Source of the DNA: UBA7446 sp965656545
GTDB lineage: Bacteria; Bacteroidota; Bacteroidia; Flavobacteriales; Flavobacteriaceae
Direction of reading: 5' to 3'
DNA length: 8,182 nt
NCBI GenBank assembly: GCA_965656545.1
Contig: CBFHKZ010000010.1
Location: 1 to 8,182, forward strand
Both the position numbers and the translations under genes were made by a program. This document shows positions 1 through 6,386 of this stretch, piece after piece. Each line of letters starts with the position of its first letter. Within the stretch, counting starts at the first letter, position 1. Below the pieces are notes generated by a model. It did not search any database. It was not told the origin of the DNA and saw only the letters and a program-made list of their open reading frames with translations.

Positions 1-458
1 ACAGTACAGATTACACAGAGTCTCAGCCAGTTGGTGACGACTATATGTTTGGAGCACAGTTAGGTCTTTACGGACAATACATCAACTTCCTTTCTGGTGG
101 ACTATCCAATGTTTCTCAAATTGATTTTACAGGTGGTATTGACATCTCGGACAGCTTCTTCTTAGGCGTAAACGCAACTTCTTATAAAGATGATGGCGTT
201 GAGTGGTCTGGTGTTGCACTTTACCCGCAACTAACCGTATCTGACTCTTTTGCACTTGGTCTTAGAGGCGAGTCTTTTGACATCAAAGATTCAAACACCT
301 TTACTTCTTTTACAATCACGGGTAGCTTTAACTCTGGAAACTTGACCATCAAGCCAGAAATTAGAATTGACAGTGCGGACGAAAAAGTAAGCACTTGGAG
401 CGCTGATGGAGATGATAGCTTATCGTCATTCGTGTTGGCGGCTATTTACTCTTTCTAG
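1..458 (+). CDS. Outer-membrane beta-barrel (porin-like) protein, C-terminal part
   Basis: This open frame is read from base 3 and has no stop back to the window edge, so the gene starts upstream; the first in-frame ATG (45) is internal. About 151 residues are visible. They alternate polar and hydrophobic residues in short strands separated by Gly/Asp/Ser-rich turns, and the chain ends in ..LAAIYSF. A terminal Phe after alternating hydrophobic residues is the classic signal for insertion of barrels into the outer membrane by the Bam machinery. The end, with a strand of the type 'LTIKPEIRIDS' followed by a last strand, resembles the BBP2/OmpL-like putative porin family common in Bacteroidetes; I make that family call from memory. 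The substrate is unknown, and the barrel could be a general porin. A strong terminator follows 23 bp after the stop, so this is the last gene of its transcript. Confidence 0.8.
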   Translation, partial: STDYTESQPVGDDYMFGAQLGLYGQYINFLSGGLSNVSQIDFTGGIDISDSFFLGVNATSYKDDGVEWSGVALYPQLTVSDSFALGLRGESFDIKDSNTFTSFTITGSFNSGNLTIKPEIRIDSADEKVSTWSADGDDSLSSFVLAAIYSF

Positions 459-481
459 TAGTAAACACCTTACAAATTTTG

Positions 482-511
482 AAAAACCCGCATTAATAGT
501 GCGGGTTTTTT
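482..511 (+). terminator. Rho-independent terminator of the porin-like gene
   Basis: An 11-bp perfect stem (482-492 pairing with 500-510, GC core CCCGC/GCGGG) closes a 7-nt loop and runs into a tract of six T. It begins 23 bp after the porin stop codon. The A-rich left flank means it could also work on the other strand, but no minus-strand gene ends here. Confidence 0.9.
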
Positions 512-615
512 GTGCTTTAAAATTAGATTCAAATAACGCTTTCTTATACTATTGGGTGCAAAAAAATAAAGACCAAATCCTTAACTATGATTTAAAATGT
601 TGTAAAACAGTAGAG

Positions 616-677
616 AAGGTTTTGTACACCCCATTGCGCTATTTTCGAAACAGTGGTTAATATTTTTACAAAACCTT
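616..677. repeat. 11-bp inverted repeat with 40-bp spacer
   Basis: AAGGTTTTGTA at 616-626 is matched exactly in reverse complement by TACAAAACCTT at 667-677. Inside the spacer a second potential stem, CCATTG (631-636) with CAGTGG (651-656, one G-T pair), encloses the 8-bp palindrome TTTCGAAA (643-650). As RNA this would fold as nested stems of roughly 62 nt. There is no T-tract after it, so it is not an ordinary terminator. It sits between the porin terminator and the phosphodiesterase gene and could be a leader structure, a small RNA, a protein-binding site or a tiny mobile-element remnant. Function unknown. Confidence 0.5.
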
Positions 678-736
678 AAAGATTTAATTTAAAACGCATT
701 GACACGTTTTTGATTGCTTTTTTTTACTTTTCAAAG

Positions 737-1480
737 ATGAAATATTTATGTATCAGCCTCGTCGTGTTATTCGTTATATCCCCTGCGATTTCTCAAGAAA
801 TTCAGCTTTTTGGACATAGAGGTGCTAAAGGTCATGCGCCTGAGAACACAGTGCTCTCTGTGAAGAAGGCGTTAGCTTTAGACGTTGATGGCATTGAAGT
901 TGATGTGTTTCGTTGCCGATCAGGAGAAATTGTTGTTTTCCATGACAAATCACTTGATAAATTAACCAACGGTAGTGGAAAAATTGAGGAGAAAGCATTA
1001 AAACAACTTAGCACGTTAAAAGTACTGGGAAGTGAGCCTATTCCAACGCTTGACGAAATCATTGATGTTATAAATGGAAGCGCCCGACTTAATATTGAGC
1101 TTAAAGGAAAAAATACCGCAGAGGGAGTATTCAATATAATGAAGAAAGCCATTGAAAGTGGTCATTGGAAAGCGGATCAGTTGTTTGTTTCTAGTTTTGA
1201 CTGGGATGAGTTACGCAATTTTAAAAAGCTTACAACTGAATTTGGCATTGCGGTCTTAACAGAAAAGAATCCCCTTGACGCAATTCCAGTTGCACGTGAG
1301 CTCAATGCGTTTGCAATTAATCCCAAGCATAGTCATTTGACGCAGGAAATAATAAACGATATTCACAGTGAGGGGTTTGAAATTCACACATGGACTGTAA
1401 ATAAAAAAAATCGAATCGAAGAACTCATTTCTTGGGGAGTTGATGGGATTATCACCGATTTTCCAGATGTGATTTATTAA
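737..1480 (+). CDS. Secreted glycerophosphodiester phosphodiesterase
   Basis: GDPD-family TIM-barrel enzyme, expected to hydrolyse glycerophosphodiesters to glycerol-3-phosphate and an alcohol in a metal-dependent reaction. I start it at the ATG at 737 (247 residues), because the longer frame begins with a TTG at 710 that would put charged and aromatic residues ahead of the signal peptide. Residues 1-19 form a signal peptide (Lys, hydrophobic core, AIS before Gln20) with no lipobox at the cleavage point, so it is probably periplasmic. Family motifs are intact: HRG 27-29 with ENT 36-38, metal ligands E54 and D56, HD 69-70, IPTLDE 102-107, the IELK strand 120-123, HTWTVN 217-222 and GVDGIITDFPD at the end. 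Length is normal for the compact bacterial form. It stands alone and converges on the sugar transporter gene. UgpQ-like function is the best guess; glycerophosphoinositol or other diesters are possible. Confidence 0.9.
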   Translation: MKYLCISLVVLFVISPAISQEIQLFGHRGAKGHAPENTVLSVKKALALDVDGIEVDVFRCRSGEIVVFHDKSLDKLTNGSGKIEEKALKQLSTLKVLGSEPIPTLDEIIDVINGSARLNIELKGKNTAEGVFNIMKKAIESGHWKADQLFVSSFDWDELRNFKKLTTEFGIAVLTEKNPLDAIPVARELNAFAINPKHSHLTQEIINDIHSEGFEIHTWTVNKKNRIEELISWGVDGIITDFPDVIY

Positions 1481-1497
1481 GAGTAAATAAAAAATAT

Positions 1498-1560
1498 CCA
1501 AAAAACAAAAAAAGGAGCGTTAATTCCAGCGAATCAATACTACGATTGAATAGCGCTCTT
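1498..1560 (-). terminator. Probable intrinsic terminator of the sugar transporter gene
   Basis: Read on the minus strand, AAGAGCG (1560-1554) can pair with CGCTCCT (1519-1513, one G-T pair), and the stem is followed at once by a long T-rich tract interrupted by a single G. The 34-nt interior contains a smaller stem, TCAAT/ATTGA, at 1534-1538 and 1545-1549. It lies 72 bp beyond the transporter stop, between two convergent genes. The large interior makes it less canonical than the terminator at 482-511. Confidence 0.5.
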
Positions 1561-1581
1561 CAATGAATATTATTTTATTAT

Positions 1582-1597
1582 TGAGCTCCTCAGTTTT
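1582..1597 (+). terminator. Weak terminator-like hairpin after the phosphodiesterase gene
   Basis: TGAG/CTCA (1582-1585, 1589-1592) forms a short 4-bp stem around a 3-nt loop, then G and five T on the plus strand. It lies about 100 bp after the phosphodiesterase stop and is the only plus-strand candidate in this convergent gap. The stem is short, so this is tentative. Confidence 0.2.
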
Positions 1598-1631
1598 TCA
1601 TAATAGGTGTTTTTATAACCCAAGTACAGAA

Positions 1632-2930
1632 TTAGTTACGTGATCGTTTTGCAAATACCGCAAACCCAAAGATGATGAGATAACAGGGGATCAATATATA
1701 ATAACTTTCTTGGGCAGAAATAGCCAATGTATCAGAAGAGGAAATCCCGGACCCTATTAGTGATTCCTTTGCTTTATCCACTAACCTTCCATATAAAGGG
1801 GGTATAATCGCTCCTCCAGCAATTGCCATAATCAATAATGCCGATGCTGTTTTGGTGTGTTTGCCTAATCCCTCTAGCGTAAGAGGCCAAACCGCGGGCC
1901 AAACTAAAGCATTGGCAATTCCTAAAGCAGCAACAAACAAAACAGATGTAAAGCCGTCTGTTATTAGAATCAAAATACTAAAAACAACACCTAGCAAAGC
2001 GCTGATTTGCAATGCTTTTTGCTGGCTGATGTACTTTGGGATTATAACCACGCCAAGGGCATAAGTCGCTACCATGGCCATGAGCGTAAATGTTGTAAAA
2101 AACTTGGCGGTTGACGCCGAGAAACCAAGAGCAATCCCATAAGCAATTATGGAATCCCCAGCAATAACTTCAGCGCCAACATATACGAACAGGGTTATTG
2201 TTCCAAGCCATAATTGTGGGTATTCAAATATTGTTTTTTGAGACTCTCCGTGTGGCTGCTCGTTGGCACCTAAAGCTACTTCTACATCAGGCAGCGGTGC
2301 TTTTCGCATCATAAGACCCAATACGAATAAGACAATAGCCATGACCATATAGGGGATAAATACACTATCAGCCATTTTATCTAATAATATTGCTTTCTCA
2401 TCTGCTGAAACGCTGTCAAGTTGCGTATTTACCTCATCGATACCTTTAAGAAGTATTGCTCCAAAAATAAGCGAGCCCAAAGCCCCAGCCACCTTATTGG
2501 CAATACCCATAATGGCGATGCGTTGGGCGCCACTTTCGATGGGGCCAAGTATAGTGATGTATGGGTTAGCCGCTGTTTGTAGAATGGTCATCCCAGTACC
2601 TTGAATAAAAATCCCAGTTAAGAACATCCAATAGGTACGCGCTTCAGCAGCTGGTATAAATACCAGCGCACCAATAGCCATAATAAAGAGTCCAATTGAC
2701 ATTCCCATTTTATACCCCACCTTTTCAAGCAGGTAAGAAGCAGGGAGTGCCATAACCACAAAAGAAATGTAAGAGGCAGATGCCACTAAGTATGACTGAG
2801 ATTCTGTGAGTTCGTTAATAGTCTTCATAAAGGGGATCAAAGCCCCATTAACCCAGGTGATAAATCCAAAAATGAAAAAAAGTGCAGCTATAATGGAAAT
2901 TGCGGTTTTGTTTTTTGTGCTGATTTTCAT
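1632..2930 (-). CDS. Sugar MFS transporter, GluP/NagP-like (FHS family); probable amino-sugar uptake
   Basis: A 432-residue, twelve-helix inner-membrane permease of the fucose:H+ symporter (FHS) family. Recognition rests on the first-helix block ending WVNGALIPF (26-34), the A-motif-like loop LLEKVGYKMGM (67-77), the signature LQTAANPYITILGP (117-130) and the second-half WPLTLEGLG segment. This pattern matches GluP/NagP-type glucose, galactose or N-acetylglucosamine carriers better than FucP. Positions equivalent to FucP D46 and E135 are Gly29 and Gln118, so coupling may differ from FucP. It lies 222 bp downstream of the DeoR gene on the same strand, and its upstream region holds a copy of the operator seen before nagB. 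I infer GlcNAc or glucosamine as substrate; glucose or galactose cannot be excluded. The ATG at 2930 opens directly into a short basic N-terminus and helix 1. Confidence 0.85.
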   Translation of the reverse strand: MKISTKNKTAISIIAALFFIFGFITWVNGALIPFMKTINELTESQSYLVASASYISFVVMALPASYLLEKVGYKMGMSIGLFIMAIGALVFIPAAEARTYWMFLTGIFIQGTGMTILQTAANPYITILGPIESGAQRIAIMGIANKVAGALGSLIFGAILLKGIDEVNTQLDSVSADEKAILLDKMADSVFIPYMVMAIVLFVLGLMMRKAPLPDVEVALGANEQPHGESQKTIFEYPQLWLGTITLFVYVGAEVIAGDSIIAYGIALGFSASTAKFFTTFTLMAMVATYALGVVIIPKYISQQKALQISALLGVVFSILILITDGFTSVLFVAALGIANALVWPAVWPLTLEGLGKHTKTASALLIMAIAGGAIIPPLYGRLVDKAKESLIGSGISSSDTLAISAQESYYILIPCYLIIFGFAVFAKRSRN

Positions 2931-3020
2931 TTGTTATATACTTTAATAATTAAATCATTTTTAATAAAATTTCCTTGCTAAAGCCAAGTCTGAATAAATG
3001 ATTTAAAAATGATTGTTTAG

Positions 3021-3032
3021 AAACTATAGTTT
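3021..3032. repeat. 12-bp perfect palindrome upstream of the sugar transporter
   Basis: AAACTATAGTTT is a perfect palindrome 91-102 bp upstream of the transporter ATG. It could be a protein-binding site or overlap a promoter. It is short and AT-rich, so chance is a real alternative. Confidence 0.3.
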
Positions 3033-3060
3033 ATATTATGTATTCGATTTAAAAAAATTA

Positions 3061-3079
3061 AATACAGCAAAACAATGCA
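3061..3079. promoter_or_regulatory. Putative DeoR operator upstream of the sugar transporter
   Basis: AATACAGCAAAACAATGCA at 3061-3079 matches the first 19 bases of the array before nagB (3961-3979) at 16 positions, including two half-sites (AGCA, TGCA) 10 bp apart. It sits 131-149 bp upstream of the transporter ATG. A further TGCAGCA lies at 3104-3110, out of 10-bp phase. The region is AT-rich, but the shared GCAAA..AATGCA spacing makes a common regulator plausible. No clear Bacteroidetes promoter consensus was found between this site and the gene. Confidence 0.5.
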
Positions 3080-3152
3080 AAAAAATTTAATAACACAATA
3101 TTTTGCAGCATTAGAATTTAATTATGAGCCTAAATCACCTGTAGACCTAAAT

Positions 3153-3908
3153 CTATAATAAATTAATATTCTTAAAGGGTTCTAGAAGTAAATTATTGGG
3201 ATCAAGTTCTGTTACCAGTGTATCTATTTCAGAAACATTAACACATTTGTAATTCTGTTGAGAATTAAATTTTTTCGATATACACAAAAGAATCGCTTTG
3301 CGAGATGATTTGACAATTGCTCTTTTAATTTGAACAACCTCCCAGTCAAACTCACTAAGACCATGGGACGGGTCGATATAGCCTGTACTAATAAAACTGT
3401 AATCAAAACGGATTTGTGAAAGCTCATTTACAGCCCCCACACTGACGCTCATATGAGATTCTTTTGAAATTTTTCCACCAATAAATATTAAGTCTATATT
3501 TGGCTTTTTAATCAGTTCACTTGCTATGGGTAAGCTCAAAGTAAAGCAAGTGATTTTTTTCTTTGTAGGAATCATTTTTGCAAGCTCCATGCAGGTTGTT
3601 CCACCATCGATAAATATAACAGACCCATCTGAAATAAAAGAAAGCGCTTTTTGTGCAATCAATTGCTTTTCATCAATATCAAAAACATCAACCGAAGGAT
3701 TGTTAGAAACAAATCCTAATGATACAGCCCCTCCATGGACTTTCTTAATCATTTGATTTTTATCTAGCTCTTTGACATCTCTGCGTATAGTGTCAATGGA
3801 AACATCAAGCTGCTCAGCCATGTCAGATAGTAAAATACGATTGCGAAGCGAAACTTCGTCTAAAATCCTTTGGTGCCTTTCTTCTTTTAACACAAACTTA
3901 TTTTTCAT
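3153..3908 (-). CDS. DeoR/GlpR-family transcriptional regulator of the amino-sugar genes
   Basis: A 251-residue DNA-binding protein of normal length for the DeoR family. Residues about 8-60 form the winged helix-turn-helix: EERHQRIL, then the recognition region VSIDTIRRDVKEL (36-48) and the wing KVHGGA (56-61). Residues about 77-240 are the sugar-phosphate-sensing DeoRC domain, with FIDGGTT (99-105), FIGGK (142-146), and the conserved Lys195 and Arg196 before the last strands. The segment usually reading ADSSKF is CISKKF here (209-214). It is divergent from the nagB fusion across a 101-bp spacer that carries a palindromic, phased repeat, and codirectional with the transporter downstream. Family members typically repress sugar catabolic genes and are released by a phosphorylated sugar; by context the effector is probably GlcNAc-6-P or GlcN-6-P. 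Autoregulation is likely from the operator position. The ATG at 3908 puts the helix-turn-helix at the usual place. Confidence 0.9.
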   Translation of the reverse strand: MKNKFVLKEERHQRILDEVSLRNRILLSDMAEQLDVSIDTIRRDVKELDKNQMIKKVHGGAVSLGFVSNNPSVDVFDIDEKQLIAQKALSFISDGSVIFIDGGTTCMELAKMIPTKKKITCFTLSLPIASELIKKPNIDLIFIGGKISKESHMSVSVGAVNELSQIRFDYSFISTGYIDPSHGLSEFDWEVVQIKRAIVKSSRKAILLCISKKFNSQQNYKCVNVSEIDTLVTELDPNNLLLEPFKNINLL

Positions 3909-3965
3909 TAAAATAACAGTTTTTTATAAAATTCACGCAATAATTATTTTGAAAATTTTTAATAC

Positions 3966-3999
3966 TGCAAATAAATGCATTTATTTGCATTTAACTGCA
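3966..3999. promoter_or_regulatory. Divergent operator: 24-bp palindrome within four 10-bp-phased TGCA half-sites
   Basis: Bases 3966-3989 are a perfect 24-bp palindrome with outer arms TGCAAATAAATG and its complement. TGCA occurs at 3966, 3976, 3986 and 3996, that is every 10 bp, so all four half-sites face the same side of the helix. A related CGCA at 3936 is 30 bp before the first. The array ends 10 bp before the nagB ATG and starts 57 bp from the DeoR start codon, so bound protein could block both promoters. DeoR-family repressors often bind repeated half-sites as multimers, so the adjacent DeoR protein is the obvious ligand. No good match to the Bacteroidetes TAnnTTTG promoter element was found in this spacer. 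Confidence 0.75.
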
Positions 4000-4009
4000 A
4001 TTAAAGATT

Positions 4010-5920
4010 ATGGGTGTATCAATATTACAGCATTCTGTAGAGGACTTTAGAAGCTATGCCAATCGTGAACGTATTCCCACTCAAATCTATTTTGATTCTA
4101 GCCAGGCCTGTCAAGTGATAGGTGATGAGATTATTAAACAAATAAATCAAAAAGATACAAGTCAACCATTTGTATTGGGTCTAGCTACTGGCTCTACACC
4201 CATCAAGGTGTACCAACACCTTATTCGTGCCTACCAAGCTGGCGAAGTCAGCTTTTCAAATGTGCATTCTTTCAACCTGGATGAGTACTTTCCAATGAAT
4301 CCGCAATCAATTCATTCTTATGTTGAGTTTATGCATAAAAACCTCTTTGATCACATCGATATTCCCAAAGAAAATATTCATATTCCTGATGGTACTATAG
4401 CCCCTGACGAGATTGACAATTACTGTAAATCTTATGAAGAAACTATTGAATCCTTAGGAGGAATAGACATTCAACTGTTGGGAATCGGACGTACTGGCCA
4501 CATTGGTTTTAATGAGCCAGGCTCTGCCATTCATTCCAAAACAAGACGTGTTTGGCTAGACCCCGTCACACGGAAAGATGCTGCCAGTAGTTTTTTTGGT
4601 GAACAGTTTGTTCCTAAACAGGCCATTACAATGGGTGTAGATACGATTATGAAAGCTAAAAAAGTCGTTCTAATGGCATGGGGAGAAGGCAAATCAAATA
4701 TCATTTCTAGAACTGTTGAAGGAGCCATAAGCGGCCAAGTTCCCGCTACTTTTTTACAACATCACGATGACTGTGTATTTGTGCTGGATAAAGCGAGTGC
4801 TTCCGAGCTTACTCGTGAAAAAACCCCTTGGCTAGTCGGTTCCTGTCAATGGAATCCCGAACAAATCAAAAAGGCAGTTATATGGCTCGCTAGGCATTGT
4901 CAAAAATCAATATTAAAACTATCCAGAGAAGATTATGAGAACAATCACCTTCAGTCTTTGTTGGTTGCCATAAATTACGAAGTCTATCAATTAAACTACC
5001 AAATTCATGAATCGCTTCTTGAAGCGTTTGATGTTTGGAATTCCAATAAAAATTCAAACCAAAATACCACTTCTACAGCACTTGTTTTTAGCCCCCACCC
5101 AGATGATGATGTTATTTCAATGGGAGGTACGCTGATTCAACTCGCTGACAATGGATCTGATGTTCATGTGGCCTATCAAACCTCAGGTAATATCGCAGTG
5201 TATGATGATGACGTAATCCGCTTTATGCAGTTCTGTTTGGAAATGGATCCTAAAAACCAATCCAAGTTAAAGGAATACCAAGACATTGTTGGCAGATTTT
5301 CTAACAAAAAGGTCGGAGATATCGATTCATTGCGCATTCAAGAGTTAAAAGGTTTGATTAGAAAAGGGGAGGCCTTAGCCGCCTGTCGCGTTTGTGGTAT
5401 TCCTGAAAATAAAGCTCACTTTATGAACCTGCCTTTTTATGAAACGGGCGCAGTCAAGAAAAAACCACATACCAGTAAAGACATTGAGCTAACCATAAAG
5501 TTACTTAGAAAAGTTAAACCGGAAAAGATATTTGCTGCTGGCGACTTATCCGATCCGCATGGAACGCATCGCGTGTGTTTGCAAGTTATTTTTGATGCTA
5601 TCGACGAAATCCTAAAAGCTGGTGATAAGTGGATTAAGGACTGTGAAGTGTGGCTTTACAGAGGTGCATGGCAAGAGTGGGGTATTGATGAAATTCAAAT
5701 GGCGGTGCCGCTTAGTCCAAAAAATGTATTGCGAAAAAGAGAGGCCATTTTTAAGCATCAGTCCCAAAAAGACAGAGCAATGTTCCCTGGACCAGATGCC
5801 AGAGAATTTTGGCAACGCGCAGAACAGCGAAACATACACACCGCCAATCAATACAATTTACTCGGACTTCCGGAATTCGAAGCTGTAGAAGGCTTTGTTC
5901 GATATATGCACCTTGTTTGA
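4010..5920 (+). CDS. nagB: Glucosamine-6-phosphate deaminase-like protein fused to PIG-L/LmbE deacetylase domain
   Basis: A 636-residue two-domain protein, against about 266 for E. coli NagB. Residues about 20-275 are the NagB domain: phosphate loop LATGSTP (58-64), NLDEYFP (89-95) with D91 matching E. coli catalytic D72, and GHIGFNEPGS (163-172) with H164 and E169 matching H143 and E148. The position of E. coli D141 is Thr162. After a helical linker (about 280-355), residues about 356-636 form a PIG-L/LmbE-like zinc hydrolase domain: SPHPDDD (361-367) and DPHGTH (515-520) supply the usual HxDD and HxxH ligands. NagB converts GlcN-6-P to fructose-6-P and ammonia; PIG-L enzymes remove N-acetyl groups from GlcNAc derivatives. 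The fusion recurs in Bacteroidetes; I recall Bacteroides BT_0258 as such a NagB-like protein. The ATG at 4010 lies just after the operator. Deaminase activity is uncertain given Thr162. Confidence 0.88.
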   Translation: MGVSILQHSVEDFRSYANRERIPTQIYFDSSQACQVIGDEIIKQINQKDTSQPFVLGLATGSTPIKVYQHLIRAYQAGEVSFSNVHSFNLDEYFPMNPQSIHSYVEFMHKNLFDHIDIPKENIHIPDGTIAPDEIDNYCKSYEETIESLGGIDIQLLGIGRTGHIGFNEPGSAIHSKTRRVWLDPVTRKDAASSFFGEQFVPKQAITMGVDTIMKAKKVVLMAWGEGKSNIISRTVEGAISGQVPATFLQHHDDCVFVLDKASASELTREKTPWLVGSCQWNPEQIKKAVIWLARHCQKSILKLSREDYENNHLQSLLVAINYEVYQLNYQIHESLLEAFDVWNSNKNSNQNTTSTALVFSPHPDDDVISMGGTLIQLADNGSDVHVAYQTSGNIAVYDDDVIRFMQFCLEMDPKNQSKLKEYQDIVGRFSNKKVGDIDSLRIQELKGLIRKGEALAACRVCGIPENKAHFMNLPFYETGAVKKKPHTSKDIELTIKLLRKVKPEKIFAAGDLSDPHGTHRVCLQVIFDAIDEILKAGDKWIKDCEVWLYRGAWQEWGIDEIQMAVPLSPKNVLRKREAIFKHQSQKDRAMFPGPDAREFWQRAEQRNIHTANQYNLLGLPEFEAVEGFVRYMHLV

Positions 5921-6063
5921 AAAGGTTTTTCAATAGTACTGTTCCACATTTATATGTCTTTCAGATTTATTGTTAGCCTTTGTTCTATTTTTCAATAAAA
6001 TTTATGCTTTTTCTGTTGATTTTAATCATCTTCTTGTAAAGCCAAAGAAAAATCGATTGTGCT

Positions 6064-6089
6064 ATTGGAATAATTATCCAATTATTTGG
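6064..6089. repeat. Overlapping short inverted repeats
   Basis: ATTGGA (6064-6069) pairs with TCCAAT (6077-6082), and CCAA (6078-6081) pairs with TTGG (6086-6089), so two alternative stems share bases. They lie in the gene-free gap after nagB. Short and AT-rich; may be chance. Confidence 0.25.
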
Positions 6090-6259
6090 TTCCGTTAGCG
6101 TAGCTGACAACAAAGATTGTCTCATTCTCATTATAGTCTTAAATCACAAATAGATTTAATTGTACAAAAACTCTGAATCACAAGAGGAGTAAAATTAATA
6201 AAGTGGTCCTATTTATTTACTGAAACCTATACTTTGATTTGGAATAATAAATATTTTTT

Positions 6260-6281
6260 TATTTTGTTTAGAAACAAAATA
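6260..6281. repeat. 22-bp inverted repeat with 2-bp centre
   Basis: TATTTTGTTT (6260-6269) is matched exactly by AAACAAAATA (6272-6281) around a central AG. With only two bases between the arms it looks more like a protein-binding palindrome or a cruciform than a normal RNA hairpin. It directly precedes the terminator-like hairpin at 6283-6307. Confidence 0.45.
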
Positions 6282-6282
6282 T

Positions 6283-6307
6283 AGCTTCTCATATGAAGCT
6301 GTTTTTT
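6283..6307 (+). terminator. Possible intrinsic terminator in the nagB / FucP-like gap
   Basis: AGCTTC (6283-6288) pairs with GAAGCT (6295-6300) around a 6-nt loop, followed by G and six T on the plus strand. It is 363 bp after nagB, so it would end a long nagB transcript or a separate small RNA. On the minus strand the flank is only moderately T-rich, so it could serve the FucP-like gene weakly, about 87 bp after that stop. Confidence 0.4.
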
Positions 6308-6386
6308 AACTATTCTATATAGACGTCTTTTTCGTTAATTTATACTATTGCTAATTATCTTGAGAAAGAAATACAATATGATTTAA

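Larger units (their letters stand above)
5921..6386. other. 466-bp intergenic region without a recognisable gene
   Basis: This gap lies between the converging ends of the nagB fusion and the FucP-like gene. It is very AT-rich with stops in all frames. It contains a weak AT hairpin at the nagB stop (5917-5933), overlapping inverted repeats at 6064-6089, a near-palindrome GTTAGC/GCTGAC around 6093-6107, and two adjacent hairpins at 6260-6300 followed by six T. I see no tRNA, rRNA or known riboswitch. A small RNA ending at the last hairpin is possible but no promoter consensus supports it. Confidence 0.5.

Noticed and set aside
406..660. 84-codon plus-strand frame across the porin end and the terminator
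   Set aside because: It overlaps the porin in another frame and reads straight through a strong terminator; the composition is not protein-like.
699..732. TTGACA at 699 with TACTTTTC at 725 as a promoter for the phosphodiesterase gene
   Set aside because: The second element is a poor match and would place the transcript start at or inside the ATG at 737, with spacing longer than usual.
710..736. Longer phosphodiesterase frame starting at TTG 710
   Set aside because: The ATG at 737 gives a clean signal peptide; the extra nine residues would spoil it.
3013..3024. 12-mer TTGTTTAGAAAC shared with 6264-6275
   Set aside because: Several shared 12-mers are expected by chance in 8 kb of AT-rich DNA, and the surroundings differ.
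3977..3987. TTTATTTG (3980-3987) as the nagB -7 promoter element
   Set aside because: One mismatch to TAnnTTTG, it is part of the palindrome, and the nearest upstream TTG (3949) is 28 bp away, longer than usual.
5917..5933. TTGAAAA/TTTTCAA hairpin at the nagB stop codon as a terminator
   Set aside because: Almost all A-T pairs, a 3-nt loop and no T-tract after it, so too weak to terminate.
6004..6039. Tiny hydrophobic frame MLFLLILIIFL in the gap after nagB
   Set aside because: Eleven residues of T-rich codons with no ribosome binding site; expected by chance in this composition.
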